From: Kitasatospora sp044457565
GTDB taxonomy: Bacteria > Actinomycetota > Actinomycetes > Streptomycetales > Streptomycetaceae
Assembly (NCBI RefSeq): GCF_044457565.1
Contig: NZ_JBITGZ010000027.1
Span: forward strand, 32,228 to 96,227
Length of the DNA: 64,000 bases
Reading direction: 5' to 3'
Under the pieces are notes generated by a model that was not told the DNA's origin, did no database searches, and worked only from the letters and a program-made list of their open reading frames with translations. Shown here in pieces: positions 18,477 through 27,037 of this stretch. The position numbers and the translations under genes were made by a program. Numbering within the stretch: the first letter of the stretch is position 1; each line of letters starts with the position of its first letter.

Positions 18477-20633
18477 GTGGCGCGAGCAGCGGGACCAGCG
18501 GGCGAGCAGCGGGACGACCAGTCCGCCGGGATCCTCGACGCCCTCTTCACCCAGGCGCCCCAAGGCCTCTTCGTCTTCGACGGTGACCTGCGGATCGTCC
18601 GCTTCAACACGGCGGCGCGCGGGATCCGGGGCGTCGCCGCGGACAAGGTCGTGGGGCACCGGCTCAGCGACTTCGCGCCCGGCTTCGACACCGCCGCGCT
18701 GGACTCGCTGGCCGCGAGCGTACTGGAGACCGGCACGGAGGTCCGCAACCTGGTGGTGCACGGCACCGCGCCCGCCGATCCCGGGCGCCGGATCTCGCTG
18801 GTGATCTCGATCTTCCGGGTGCAGGACGCCGACGGCAGCGTCCTCGGCATCGCGTCGGCACAGGACGTGACCAAGGGGCAGCAGGCCGTCGAACGACTGC
18901 GGATCCTCACCGCCGCGCATCGGTTGATCGGCACCACCCTCGACGCCTTCAGGACCGCCACCGAGCTGTGCGACACCGCCGTGCCGCGCTTCACGGACGC
19001 GGTGACGGTGGACATCCTGGACGCGGCGCTGCGCGGCGTGCCGCTGGAGCCGGGACCGGTCGGATTGGGCGCCCCGCTGCGCCGGGCCGCCTTCCGCTCC
19101 CTCACCAGCGGCGTCAGCGGTGCCGACGCGGACGAGCAGGGCGCCCTGCGCACGTTCCCCTTCCCCACCCCCTTCACCCAGAGCCTGGGCGACGCCGCTC
19201 CCCGGCTCGTCCGCAGCCTCGACCCGGACGAGACGTGGCTGGCGACCGACCCGGTCCGGGCCCGGCGGCTGCTCGACATGGGTGTGCACTCGATGATCAT
19301 CATGCCGCTGAGCGTGCACGGGACGCTGCTGGGCGTGGCGGGCTTCTACCGCTACCGGCGCATCGAGCCCTTCGACGACGACGACCTCGAACTGGCCCGT
19401 GAACTCGCCGCCCGAACGTCCCTCAGCATCGACAACGCGCTCAGCTACGCCCGCGAGCGCACCATCGCCACCGCTCTCCAGCGCCACCTGCTGCCCCAGG
19501 AGCCGCCGCCGCTGACGGCCGTCGAGACCGCGCACCTCTACCTGGCGGGCTCCGCGGGCGGCGGCGGGCACTGGTACGACGTCATCCCGCTCTCCTCGGC
19601 CCGGGTCGCCCTGACCGTCGGCGATGTCGTCGGCAGCGGCATCGAGGCGGCCGCCACCATGGGCCAGCTCCGGACGGCCCTGCGCACGCTCGCGTCGCGC
19701 GACCTGCCGCCGGAGGAGCTGCTCGCCGGCCTGGACGAGACCGCCGGCACCCTCAACGCCGAGCAGGACCGCGAACCCGGCGGCGGTCCCGGGATCGCCC
19801 TGCGGCCGCTCGCCACCTGCTTCTACGCCGTCTACGACCCGCTGACGCGGGTCTTCACGGCGGCCAGAGCCGGCCACCCACCGCCGGTGCTCGTCGGCCC
19901 GGACGGCTCCGCGCTCGCCTTCGACCCGCCGCAGGGAGCGGCCCTCGGCACGGGTGAGGGCGGGTACGAGGCGGCCACCCTGGAGCTGCCGGAGGGCAGC
20001 CTGCTGGCCCTGCACACCAGCAGCCTGACCGCCGGCGCCGGACCCGTCAGCCACCCCGACGGACCCGGCGGGCCCGGCGGGCCCTCCTCCGCCGACCCGG
20101 CCGACGTCCTGTGCCGGGTACTGGCCCACCCTGGGCAAGACCTCAAGCAGATGTGCGACGACGCCGTGTACGCGCTCCTGCCGGGCCGCACCAGCCACGA
20201 CGCCATCCTGTTGCTGGCCCGCACCCGGGCCCTGGGCGAGGACCGGGTCGCGATCTGGACCCTCCCCGACGACCTCGCCGTGGTCCGTACCGCCCGCCGG
20301 CTCGCCGAACACCAGCTCGGCGTCTGGGACCTGCCGGACCTGGCGTACCCGACCGAACTGATCGTCAGCGAGCTGGTCACCAACGCCATCCGCTACGGCA
20401 GCCCGCCGATCCTGCTGCGGATGATCCTCGACCGCAGCCTCATCTGCGAGGTGTCCGACAGCAGCAGCACCGCGCCGCACCTGCGCCGGGCCCGGCCCAC
20501 CGACGAGGGCGGGCGGGGGCTGTTCATCATCGGGCAGCTCGGGCAGCGCTGGGGCACCCGGTTCGGCGCCCGTGGGAAGACCATCTGGTCCGAACAGGCA
20601 CTGCCGGGCGGAGCGCAGCACCCGGCTGCCTGA
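18477..20633 (+). CDS. PAS-GAF-SpoIIE-HATPase regulator with degenerate phosphatase motifs
   Basis: A 718-residue multidomain signalling protein: PAS (about 20-130), GAF (about 150-320), SpoIIE/PP2C domain (about 335-570) and a C-terminal RsbW-like HATPase (about 590-710, ELVTNAIRYG, DEGGRGLFI). This order is typical of Streptomyces SpoIIE-family phosphatases in partner-switching. Key metal-binding positions are changed: GGHWYD instead of GGDWYD, LHTSSL instead of LYTDGL, and SHDAILL instead of DDxALL. GDVVG is kept. The phosphatase is therefore probably inactive or altered, while the kinase-like domain looks whole. GTG 18477 is chosen because AGGAGG (18463-18468) sits eight bases before it. 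Confidence 0.88.
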   Translation: MARAAGPAGEQRDDQSAGILDALFTQAPQGLFVFDGDLRIVRFNTAARGIRGVAADKVVGHRLSDFAPGFDTAALDSLAASVLETGTEVRNLVVHGTAPADPGRRISLVISIFRVQDADGSVLGIASAQDVTKGQQAVERLRILTAAHRLIGTTLDAFRTATELCDTAVPRFTDAVTVDILDAALRGVPLEPGPVGLGAPLRRAAFRSLTSGVSGADADEQGALRTFPFPTPFTQSLGDAAPRLVRSLDPDETWLATDPVRARRLLDMGVHSMIIMPLSVHGTLLGVAGFYRYRRIEPFDDDDLELARELAARTSLSIDNALSYARERTIATALQRHLLPQEPPPLTAVETAHLYLAGSAGGGGHWYDVIPLSSARVALTVGDVVGSGIEAAATMGQLRTALRTLASRDLPPEELLAGLDETAGTLNAEQDREPGGGPGIALRPLATCFYAVYDPLTRVFTAARAGHPPPVLVGPDGSALAFDPPQGAALGTGEGGYEAATLELPEGSLLALHTSSLTAGAGPVSHPDGPGGPGGPSSADPADVLCRVLAHPGQDLKQMCDDAVYALLPGRTSHDAILLLARTRALGEDRVAIWTLPDDLAVVRTARRLAEHQLGVWDLPDLAYPTELIVSELVTNAIRYGSPPILLRMILDRSLICEVSDSSSTAPHLRRARPTDEGGRGLFIIGQLGQRWGTRFGARGKTIWSEQALPGGAQHPAA

Positions 20634-20714
20634 CCGATCCCCGACCCGTCGGACACGTCGGACCCGTCGACCCGTTGACCCCTGCCGAGCCGGCTCCCCG
20701 CCTGCCGGAGCGCG

Positions 20715-21572
20715 TCAGCGCGCCACGGCGGCCCAGCGCCGCCGGGCCGCCACCAGGTGCGGGCCCTCGCGCAGACCGCCCGGCAGCCGCAGCAGGCCCG
20801 CCCTCACCACCCTCGCCTCGGCGGTGGCGGCCAGGTCGGTCACCGTCCAGCCGGGCAGGCCGTACATCCGGCGCGCCCAGCCCGGCAGCAGGGCGAAGGC
20901 CAGCGCCGCCAGCCCACACCAGGCCGGCCGCACCGGCGTGGCCCAGCGGGCCAGCGCCGGGAACGGCGGGACGAAGGCGAACCGGAGCGCGGCCCGGGCG
21001 GCCGGGGTGGCCAGCAGCTCGGGCCGGACCTGCCGGAAGTACCCGTCCAGCGAGGCCGTCGACTCCGGTACGGGATGGTGCGGCGGGACGCCGACCAGCC
21101 TGGCCACCGCCGCCTGCTCGCGCAGGTACGCGTCGGCCTCACCGTCGGTCAACCGCAGGCCCGCGCGCCGGACCACGTCCAGGAACGAGGCGACCTCGCT
21201 GCAGTGCACCCAGACCAGGAGGTCCGGGTCGTCGGCCCGGTACGGCCGGCCGGTGGCGGGGTCGGTGCCGCGGACGCGGCGGTGCACCCGGTGGACCCGT
21301 TCCAGGACCTCGCGCGCCTCGTCGCCCGTACCGTACGTGACCGCCCCGATGAAGAAGGCGGTGCGGTACAGCCGGCCCCACGGGTCCTCCCGGTAGGCGG
21401 AGTGCTCCGCGACGCCGGCCATGGCCAGCGGGTGGAGCGCCTGGAGCATCAGCGCCCGCAGGCCGGCCAGGCCCATCGCGGGATCCGCGTGCACGCGCCA
21501 GGACACCGACTCCGGTGTGAACACGCCCTCGTCGGGGATGCCCCGCAGCCCGGCCGCCAGCCGCTCGTCCAT
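20715..21572 (-). CDS. MpaB/DUF2236 family oxygenase-like protein
   Basis: A 285-residue protein of the oxygenase MpaB (DUF2236) family, related to latex-clearing heme oxygenases. Family features visible are SWRVHADPAMGLAGLRALMLQALHPLAMAGV near the N-terminus, and WVHCSEVASFL with a His that is a likely heme ligand. It has no signal peptide, and a hydrophobic stretch lies near the C-terminus. In Streptomyces these enzymes occur both alone and in natural product pathways. The substrate here is unknown. Start ATG 21572 has GGAGGAGG about eight bases upstream. The gene converges with the SpoIIE-like gene, 81 bases apart. Confidence 0.85.
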   Translation of the reverse strand: MDERLAAGLRGIPDEGVFTPESVSWRVHADPAMGLAGLRALMLQALHPLAMAGVAEHSAYREDPWGRLYRTAFFIGAVTYGTGDEAREVLERVHRVHRRVRGTDPATGRPYRADDPDLLVWVHCSEVASFLDVVRRAGLRLTDGEADAYLREQAAVARLVGVPPHHPVPESTASLDGYFRQVRPELLATPAARAALRFAFVPPFPALARWATPVRPAWCGLAALAFALLPGWARRMYGLPGWTVTDLAATAEARVVRAGLLRLPGGLREGPHLVAARRRWAAVAR

Positions 21573-21731
21573 CCGCGTCGCCTCCTCCGCCCCCGCTGCT
21601 CCTCACCGCCGCCCACCCCATCCGCCCGCCCACCGGTGCCTCATCGATGCCCGCCCTGCTGATACCCGTCTGTGCTGCATTCGAACAATTGCGGCGGAAT
21701 GAGCGGGATCAGGCGAGCCATGACATACCAT

Positions 21732-21785
21732 TTGAACCGTCAGAACGCCAACCAATTCTGTGATTTGAACAGTTCTGATCGTTAT
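21732..21785 (+). promoter_or_regulatory. AT-rich control region with TTGAAC repeats before M4 protease
   Basis: The sequence 21700-21830 is clearly lower in GC than its surroundings. TTGAAC occurs at 21732-21737 and 21765-21770, 33 bases (about three turns) apart. GAACAGTTC at 21767-21775 is a perfect palindrome, and CCGTCAGAAC (21738-21745 region) is nearly inverted by GTTCTGATCG (from 21772). One TTGAAC could serve as a -35 box. This is a plausible operator and promoter for the exported protease at 21892. No other gene is seen in 21573-21891. Confidence 0.4.
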
Positions 21786-21891
21786 TGGCTACAGATTGGT
21801 CAAGATTCCGTCGCGCGGATGGCGCCTGTTGGCTGCTCATCGTCAAGCTCTGTCGCAGCTTGTCCCTGCAGCTACCCCGACTGGAGTCAGA

Positions 21892-23481
21892 GTGAGCCCC
21901 ACCTCCTCTCACCGCCGCCACCTCGCGGCCGCAGCCATAGCGGCCACCGCCGCCCTCGTCGCCACGACCGTGCAGACCGGTACGGCCTCCGCCGTCTCCG
22001 GCCGTGACGCGGCGATCGCCCACGCCAGGGCCAACGTCACCCGCAACGCCGCGGTCTTCGGCTTCGGCCCGGAGCAGGACCTCCAGGTCAAGGACGTCAT
22101 CCTGGACGCCGACGGCAGCCAGCACGTCCGCTTCGACCGCACCTACCGTGGACTGCCCGTCGTGGGCGGCGACCTGGTGGTGCACCAGGACGCCCACGGC
22201 CGCCTGACCGACTCCTCCCGGGCGGCGGCGCACGACGCCGCGGTGAAGTCCACCGTCCCGGCCATCCCCGCCCAGACCGGCGCCTCCCGCGCGCTCCAGC
22301 AGGCCCAGGGCATCAGCGCCGCGACCAGCACCCCCGAGCTGGTGGTCTGGGCCGCGGACGGCACGCCCCGCCTCGCCTGGCGGACCACCGTCGCCGGCGT
22401 CGGCGAGCACGGCCAGCCCGCCGGCAGAGTCGTCGTCACCGACGCGTCGACCGGCGAGCAGATCGAGGCGTACGACGCCGAGCAGGAGGCCACCGGCACC
22501 GGACACTCGGAGTACACCGGCGACGTCGCCATCGAGACCACCCCGCGCAACGGCGCCTACGCCCTGATCGACTCCCTGCGCGGCCACACCACCAAGGACG
22601 CGCGCAACGTCTCGGCGAACTCGATCACTGCGAGCTCCGGCCTGCTGGTCACCGACGCCGACAACGTCTGGGGCGACGGGCAGAAGTTCTCCACCGACCG
22701 CGCCACCGCCGCCGTCGACGCCCACGCCAACACGGCCTGGACGTACGACTACTACAAGAACACCTTCGGCCGTAACGGCATCAAGAACGACGGCAAGGGC
22801 GCCACCGTCTTCGTCCACGTCGGCACCGCGTGGGACAACGCCCAGTGGTCGGACACCTGCTTCTGCATGATGACCGGCGACGGCGACGGCGTGACCGACC
22901 CCGAGCAGGTCGACCTCGACACCATGGGCCACGAGATGACCCACGGCGTCACCAGCGCCACCGCCAACCTGCGCTACAGCGGCGAGTCCGGCGGCCTCAA
23001 CGAGGCCACCAGCGACATCTTCGGGACGATGGTCGAGTGGTACGCCAACAACCGCGTCGACACCCCCGACTACCTGTTCAGTGACCAGTCCACCCCGCCG
23101 TGGCTGCGCCGCTTCGACAAGCCGTCCCTGGACGGGCGGTCCGCCGACTGCTGGAGCAGGAAGGTCGCCCAGCTCGACGTCCACAACTCCTCCGGCGTCG
23201 GCAACCACTGGTTCTACCTCGCCAGCGAGGGCAGCGGCGCCAAGACCATCAACGGCGTCGCCTACAACAGCCCCACCTGCGACGGCTCCACGGTGACCGG
23301 CATCGGCAACCAGAAGATCGCCAGGATCTGGTACCGGGCGCTGACGGTCTACATGACGTCCACCACCACCTACAAGGGTGCCCGTACCGCGACCCTGAAC
23401 GCCGCCAAGGACCTCTACGGCACCGGCAGCACCGAGTACAACGCGGTCGCCGCGGCGTGGAGCGCCGTCAGCGTCAGCTGA
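21892..23481 (+). CDS. Secreted M4 family (thermolysin-like) metalloprotease
   Basis: A 529-residue pre-pro-enzyme exported and self-cleaved outside the cell. Signal peptide about 1-34 (ending TGTASA), FTP/PepSY propeptide (about 40-200), catalytic domain (about 205-529). Zinc ligands are in MGHEMTHG (HEMTH about 346-350) and the downstream GGLNEATSD (Glu about 370). The proton-donor His is in VGNHWFYLAS. Start GTG 21892 is chosen because GGAG lies seven bases upstream and the signal peptide begins there. The frame stays open to 21796 with poor coding character. It is followed by another exported hydrolase on the same strand but a hairpin lies between. Confidence 0.94.
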   Translation: MSPTSSHRRHLAAAAIAATAALVATTVQTGTASAVSGRDAAIAHARANVTRNAAVFGFGPEQDLQVKDVILDADGSQHVRFDRTYRGLPVVGGDLVVHQDAHGRLTDSSRAAAHDAAVKSTVPAIPAQTGASRALQQAQGISAATSTPELVVWAADGTPRLAWRTTVAGVGEHGQPAGRVVVTDASTGEQIEAYDAEQEATGTGHSEYTGDVAIETTPRNGAYALIDSLRGHTTKDARNVSANSITASSGLLVTDADNVWGDGQKFSTDRATAAVDAHANTAWTYDYYKNTFGRNGIKNDGKGATVFVHVGTAWDNAQWSDTCFCMMTGDGDGVTDPEQVDLDTMGHEMTHGVTSATANLRYSGESGGLNEATSDIFGTMVEWYANNRVDTPDYLFSDQSTPPWLRRFDKPSLDGRSADCWSRKVAQLDVHNSSGVGNHWFYLASEGSGAKTINGVAYNSPTCDGSTVTGIGNQKIARIWYRALTVYMTSTTTYKGARTATLNAAKDLYGTGSTEYNAVAAAWSAVSVS

Positions 23482-23503
23482 CCGCCGGTCAACGGCGGAC
23501 GCG

Positions 23504-23540
23504 GTGTCGCCCCGGGTTCGGCGGAGCCCCGGGGCGACAC
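23504..23540 (+). terminator. 13-bp hairpin terminator after M4 protease gene
   Basis: Arms 23504-23516 and 23528-23540 pair perfectly around an 11-base loop, 22 bases after the protease stop codon. This should separate transcription of the protease from the PI-PLC gene. Confidence 0.75.
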
Positions 23541-23718
23541 GGCGTCAGCGCGCCCGCGGGACGCACGCACGACGGCCCCGCCAGGCCTCTGACGCCAAAG
23601 CTCCTGACAGCCGCTCAACACTGTTTCTTGTCATGTCACCTCGAATCCGCTCGGATGGCGGATGCTGCCGACAGCAGCCCCCACCGGGTGCACCGTCCGA
23701 CATGTCCCAGGAGACACC

Positions 23719-24777
23719 TTGACCCTCCGTCGCACCTTCGCCGCCGCGCTGCTCGCCGGCGTGGCCGCCGCCGTCACCCTCGGCCTGCCGGCCCAGCAGG
23801 CGACCGCCACCGCGCCCTCCGACCCACCCTTCGGCTCGGCGACCACCGTCGGCCTGCACAACACCTATGACCCCGCCGCCTTCTCCTACCTGGCCCAGGC
23901 GCTGGACACCGGCACCGGCATGATCGAGCTGGACGTCTGGACCGACACGATCACCAAGGAGTGGAAGGTCAGCCACTCCAACCCGCTGGGCAACAGCAAC
24001 AACTGCGTCAACGCGAGCAGCCCGGCGCAGCTGTACAGCGGCGGGGCGAACAAGAACCTGGAGAGCTGCTTCGACGACCTGCGGGTCTGGCTCGGCGCCC
24101 ACCCCCAGTCCGGTCCGCTGGTGGTGAAGCTGGAGCTCAAGGCCGGCTTCGCCGCCAACCGCGGCATGGGCCCGGCCGAGCTGGACGCGCTGATCGCCGC
24201 CCACCTCGGCGCGGCCGCCTTCCGCCCGGCCGACCTGCTCGCCAGGCCCGGCGGCGGCTCCTACCCCAATCTCGACGAGGCCGCCAAGGCCGGTAACTGG
24301 CCCAGCCGTTCGGCGCTCGCCGGCCGCGTACTGGTCGACGTGATACCCGGCACCCTGGAGGAGAGCAACCCCTTCGACACCCTGCACACCGACGTCGAGT
24401 ACGCCCGCCACCTGCGCGGCCTGGCCGCGGCCGGGAGGATCGGCCAGGCCCAGGTCTTCCCGGTGGTCCACGGCGCCACCGCCGGCGACCCGCGCAACGC
24501 GTACGGCGACAGCGGCATCCGGCCCTGGTTCGTGGTCTTCGACGGCGACGCCGCCGCGTACGTCGGCGGGATCGACACCGGCTGGTACGACGCCCGGCAC
24601 TACCTGCTGGTGATGACCGACGCCCACAACGTGGCGCCCGCGATCAGCGCCACCGACCCGACCGCCGAGCAGGCCCGCGCCCGCACCGCCCAGCTGGCGG
24701 CCGCGCACGCGAGCGTCGTCTCCAGCGACTGGCGCCACCTGCCTGCCGTCCAGTCCCTGGTCCTCCCCCGGGGCTGA
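23719..24777 (+). CDS. Secreted calcium-dependent PI-specific phospholipase C-like protein
   Basis: A 352-residue exported protein: signal peptide (about 1-31, ending QQATA), then a TIM-barrel PLC-like phosphodiesterase fold. Conserved features are VGLHNTYD with the first catalytic His, MIELDVWTD with Glu/Asp calcium ligands, and KVSHSNPLG with the second His. It matches the Ca-dependent phosphatidylinositol PLC family best known from Streptomyces antibioticus. It would cleave phosphoinositides or similar phosphodiesters outside the cell. Start TTG 23719 is preceded by CAGGAGA at seven bases and begins a good signal peptide. Confidence 0.85.
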   Translation: MTLRRTFAAALLAGVAAAVTLGLPAQQATATAPSDPPFGSATTVGLHNTYDPAAFSYLAQALDTGTGMIELDVWTDTITKEWKVSHSNPLGNSNNCVNASSPAQLYSGGANKNLESCFDDLRVWLGAHPQSGPLVVKLELKAGFAANRGMGPAELDALIAAHLGAAAFRPADLLARPGGGSYPNLDEAAKAGNWPSRSALAGRVLVDVIPGTLEESNPFDTLHTDVEYARHLRGLAAAGRIGQAQVFPVVHGATAGDPRNAYGDSGIRPWFVVFDGDAAAYVGGIDTGWYDARHYLLVMTDAHNVAPAISATDPTAEQARARTAQLAAAHASVVSSDWRHLPAVQSLVLPRG

Positions 24778-24812
24778 CCCACCCCGCCCCGAGGACCGGC
24801 CGCCCAGCCCGC

Positions 24813-24852
24813 GCCCGGCCGGGGCGCCTCCGCGAAGGTGCCCCGGCCGGGC
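24813..24852. terminator. 16-bp bidirectional hairpin between convergent genes
   Basis: Arms 24813-24828 and 24837-24852 pair over 16 positions with one G-T wobble and an eight-base loop. The hairpin sits between the convergent PI-PLC and sigma factor genes and can serve both. Confidence 0.75.
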
Positions 24853-24871
24853 TCACGTCAGGCTTCGGGCT

Positions 24872-25834
24872 TCAGCCTTCAGATTCGAGTTCGGCCCCGG
24901 ACTCTGCCTCGGCCTCTGCCTCTGCCTCTGCCTCTGCCTCTGCCTCGGAGTCGGGATCCAGCAGGCCGGTGCGCAGCACCTCCAGGCACCGGGTGAGCAA
25001 CCGGGAGACGTGCATCTGGGAGAGCCCGAGGCGGTGGCCGATCTCGGCCTGGGTGAGGTCCTCGGTGAAGCGCAGGGCCAGGATCGTCCGGTCCCGCTCC
25101 GGCAGGGCGGCGATCAGCGGCTTGAGGGACTGGATGTCCTCCACCGCCGCGAGGCCCGGGTCGCAGCAGCCCAGCCGGCATTCGATGGTGCTGTCGCAGT
25201 CGCCGTCCTCGGTGGGTGCCTCCAGCGAGCTGGTGGTGCGAGCGTTCCCGGCCTGGAGGCCTTCGACCACCTCGTCCACGCTGAGCGCGAGGTGCTCGGC
25301 CAGCTCGGCGGTGCCGGGCGGGCGGCCGAGATCCTGCTCCAGCTCGTCCCATCCGCGCGCCAGCAGCAGCCGGGTCTCCTGGAGCCGCCGGGGTACGTGG
25401 ACGGCCCAGGTGGCGTCCCGGAAGAAGCGCCGGATCTCGCCGGTGATGGTGGGCAGTGCGAAGGTGGTGAACTCCACGCCCCGGTCGGGGTCGAACCGGT
25501 CGATGGCCTTGATCAGGCCGACCGTGCCGGTCTGGACGATGTCGTCCACGGAGTCGTGGCTGTGGCGGTAGCGCCGGGCCGCGAACTTCACCAGCGAGAT
25601 GTTCAGCTCGATCAGGGTGCCGCGTACGTAGGAGTACAGCTCGGTGCCCTCCTCCGCCTCCCGCAGGCGCAGGAACAGTTCGCGCGAGAGTTCCTTGGCC
25701 TCCGAGGTGCTGGCACTCCTCGGGTCGGCGATGTCGGGCAGGTCCTCCCAGCTCACAGGCCGGCCGGGCACGTCCCGCGTACCCGGCGTCACTGCCGTGT
25801 CCGTCTCCGTCACCACCGGTGCCGGCATGGCCAT
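24872..25834 (-). CDS. SigB/SigF-type RNA polymerase sigma factor
   Basis: A 320-residue sigma factor of the SigB/F/G stress and sporulation group (region 2 near 70-140: NISLVKFAARRYRHS, DDIVQTGTVGLIKAIDRFD, GVEFTTFALPTITGEI; region 3 near 140-205; region 4 near 235-290: LPERDRTILALRF, LTQAEIGHRLGLSQMHVSR). Such factors are held by RsbW-like anti-sigma kinases and freed by STAS antagonists, both encoded just next door. Residues after about 296 form an unusual acidic (EA)n tail. Start ATG 25834 has GGAGAGGAG about seven bases upstream. ATG 25828 is an alternative two codons in. Confidence 0.93.
   Translation of the reverse strand: MAMPAPVVTETDTAVTPGTRDVPGRPVSWEDLPDIADPRSASTSEAKELSRELFLRLREAEEGTELYSYVRGTLIELNISLVKFAARRYRHSHDSVDDIVQTGTVGLIKAIDRFDPDRGVEFTTFALPTITGEIRRFFRDATWAVHVPRRLQETRLLLARGWDELEQDLGRPPGTAELAEHLALSVDEVVEGLQAGNARTTSSLEAPTEDGDCDSTIECRLGCCDPGLAAVEDIQSLKPLIAALPERDRTILALRFTEDLTQAEIGHRLGLSQMHVSRLLTRCLEVLRTGLLDPDSEAEAEAEAEAEAEAESGAELESEG
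24902..24947 (-). repeat. GCCTCT hexanucleotide repeat encoding an EA tail
   Basis: Tandem six-base units (GCCTCT/GCCTCG on the plus strand) encode the alternating Glu-Ala tail at the C-terminus of the sigma factor. Slippage here would change tail length without breaking the frame. Confidence 0.85.
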
Positions 25835-26049
25835 TGACCCGCTCCTCTCCGGTCTCGTGCCGATGGCGTGCTAACTTTCGCCCGTATGTTCGCTCTTGCC
25901 CTCTCTTGAGGTCAATACACCTTTTGACTGTGGCCGGGTCCGCGAAATCGCACCGCGATCAGGTGTGGAGCCGCCCCGCGCAGGGCAGACGCCCGGCCGG
26001 AGACCTTCCGCAGCACCTGTGGACGGTAGAGGCCTGAGGTACGGGAGCC

Positions 26050-26562
26050 ATGAGCGACAGCGCAGACATCGGTCCTGGCGGCGCCGGCCGTCGCCCCGGC
26101 CCGGAATGCCGGCTGGATCTCTCCCGGGCAGCGCACCCGGTCGCCGCGGCCCGGGAGCTCGTCCGTGGCGCGCTCGCCTCCTGGCGGGTCGGCGACCCGG
26201 CGGACGAGGACATCCTGCTGGTGGTCTGCGAGCTGGTGGCGAACGCCACGATGCACGCGGGTGGCCCGCTCGGGCTCGACCTGCGCCGCACCGGCCGGGC
26301 GATCCGGGTCGAGGTCACCGACGCCAGCCCGGTCGCGCCCACCCCTCAGCCGGCCAGGCCCGGCCACCCGGGCGGGCACGGGCTGATGATCGTGCAGCGG
26401 CTCAGCCACCGCTGGGGCAGCGAGCAGCGCCCCGACGGCAAGACGGTCTGGGCCGAGATCAGCACCGCCTCGCCCGACGGTCGGTACCGCGGGCACGGCA
26501 TCCCCGGCCAGCCGCTGGGGACGATGGACGGCTCCCCGTCCGCCTCGCCGCACCATCCGTAG
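26050..26562 (+). CDS. RsbW-like HATPase anti-sigma/regulatory kinase
   Basis: A 170-residue protein with a single GHKL ATPase domain (about 20-140): N-box CELVANATMHA, G1-like VEVTDAS, and G2-like GGHGLMIVQRL with RWG after it. Small ATPases like this act as serine kinases on STAS proteins and/or as anti-sigma factors in actinobacteria. The last 30 residues are disordered. It lies between the SigB-type sigma gene (divergent) and a STAS gene (convergent), forming a classic partner-switching trio by position. ATG 26050 has GGGAG about five bases upstream. Confidence 0.87.
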   Translation: MSDSADIGPGGAGRRPGPECRLDLSRAAHPVAAARELVRGALASWRVGDPADEDILLVVCELVANATMHAGGPLGLDLRRTGRAIRVEVTDASPVAPTPQPARPGHPGGHGLMIVQRLSHRWGSEQRPDGKTVWAEISTASPDGRYRGHGIPGQPLGTMDGSPSASPHHP

Positions 26563-26617
26563 CACGCCGAGGCGCCGCAGTGAGCGGCATCGGGCGGCGG
26601 GCGGCAGGGGCCGCCCG

Positions 26618-26648
26618 ACGGCCGGCCGGGGCCCGGACGGCCGGCCGT
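26618..26648. terminator. Hairpin between anti-sigma and STAS genes
   Basis: Arms 26618-26627 and 26639-26648 pair over 10 bases with an 11-base loop. The right arm touches the STAS stop codon. It lies between two convergent genes and probably ends both transcripts. Confidence 0.55.
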
Positions 26649-27037
26649 CAGGCCGTGGCGAGTGCCTGCGCCACGGTCGGATAGACGTTGAGGACCTCCG
26701 ACGCCTGGGTGACCTCCAGCAGGTGGGCGAACTGCTCGCCGGGGGCGGCGAGCCGCAGCTCCGTACCCGCCCGGTCGGCTGCCAGGCGCGCCTGGAGCAG
26801 GAGGTTGAGGCCGGAGGAGTCGCAGAAGGCCAGCCGCTCCAGGTCGACGACCAGCACCGGCGCCCCGGCGTCGAGCGCCGCGACGAGGGCGGCCTCGGCC
26901 GTGCCGTGGTTGTCGAAGTCGATCTCGCCGTGCAGCGCGCACACCACGGCCTGCTCGCCGACCCGGCCGGTGACCGCCCGCAGTCTCGGGTCGGCCCAGA
27001 CCCCGGCCTGCTCCTCGTCCCCGTCCTGGGTGGTCAT
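26648..27037 (-). CDS. STAS-domain anti-sigma factor antagonist
   Basis: A 129-residue RsbV/SpoIIAA-like protein. The STAS fold spans about 22-125 with CALHGEIDFDN, VLVVDLERLAFCDSSGLNLLL and LEVTQASEVLNVY. The serine in the DSSGLN loop is the usual phosphorylation site for RsbW-type kinases. The unphosphorylated form binds the kinase and frees the sigma factor. Start ATG 27037 is preferred because of GGGAGAGGA about seven bases upstream. The frame is open to 27244 but Arg-rich there. The kinase gene at 26050 converges on it. Confidence 0.9.
   Translation of the reverse strand: MTTQDGDEEQAGVWADPRLRAVTGRVGEQAVVCALHGEIDFDNHGTAEAALVAALDAGAPVLVVDLERLAFCDSSGLNLLLQARLAADRAGTELRLAAPGEQFAHLLEVTQASEVLNVYPTVAQALATA

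Noticed and set aside
17127..20621. 1164-codon minus-strand frame opposite the SpoIIE-like gene
   Set aside because: It lacks domains and codon bias. It is the shadow of the plus-strand PAS-GAF-SpoIIE gene.
24902..24947. Short tandem repeats considered as CRISPR-like
   Set aside because: They are six-base units inside a coding frame with no spacers.
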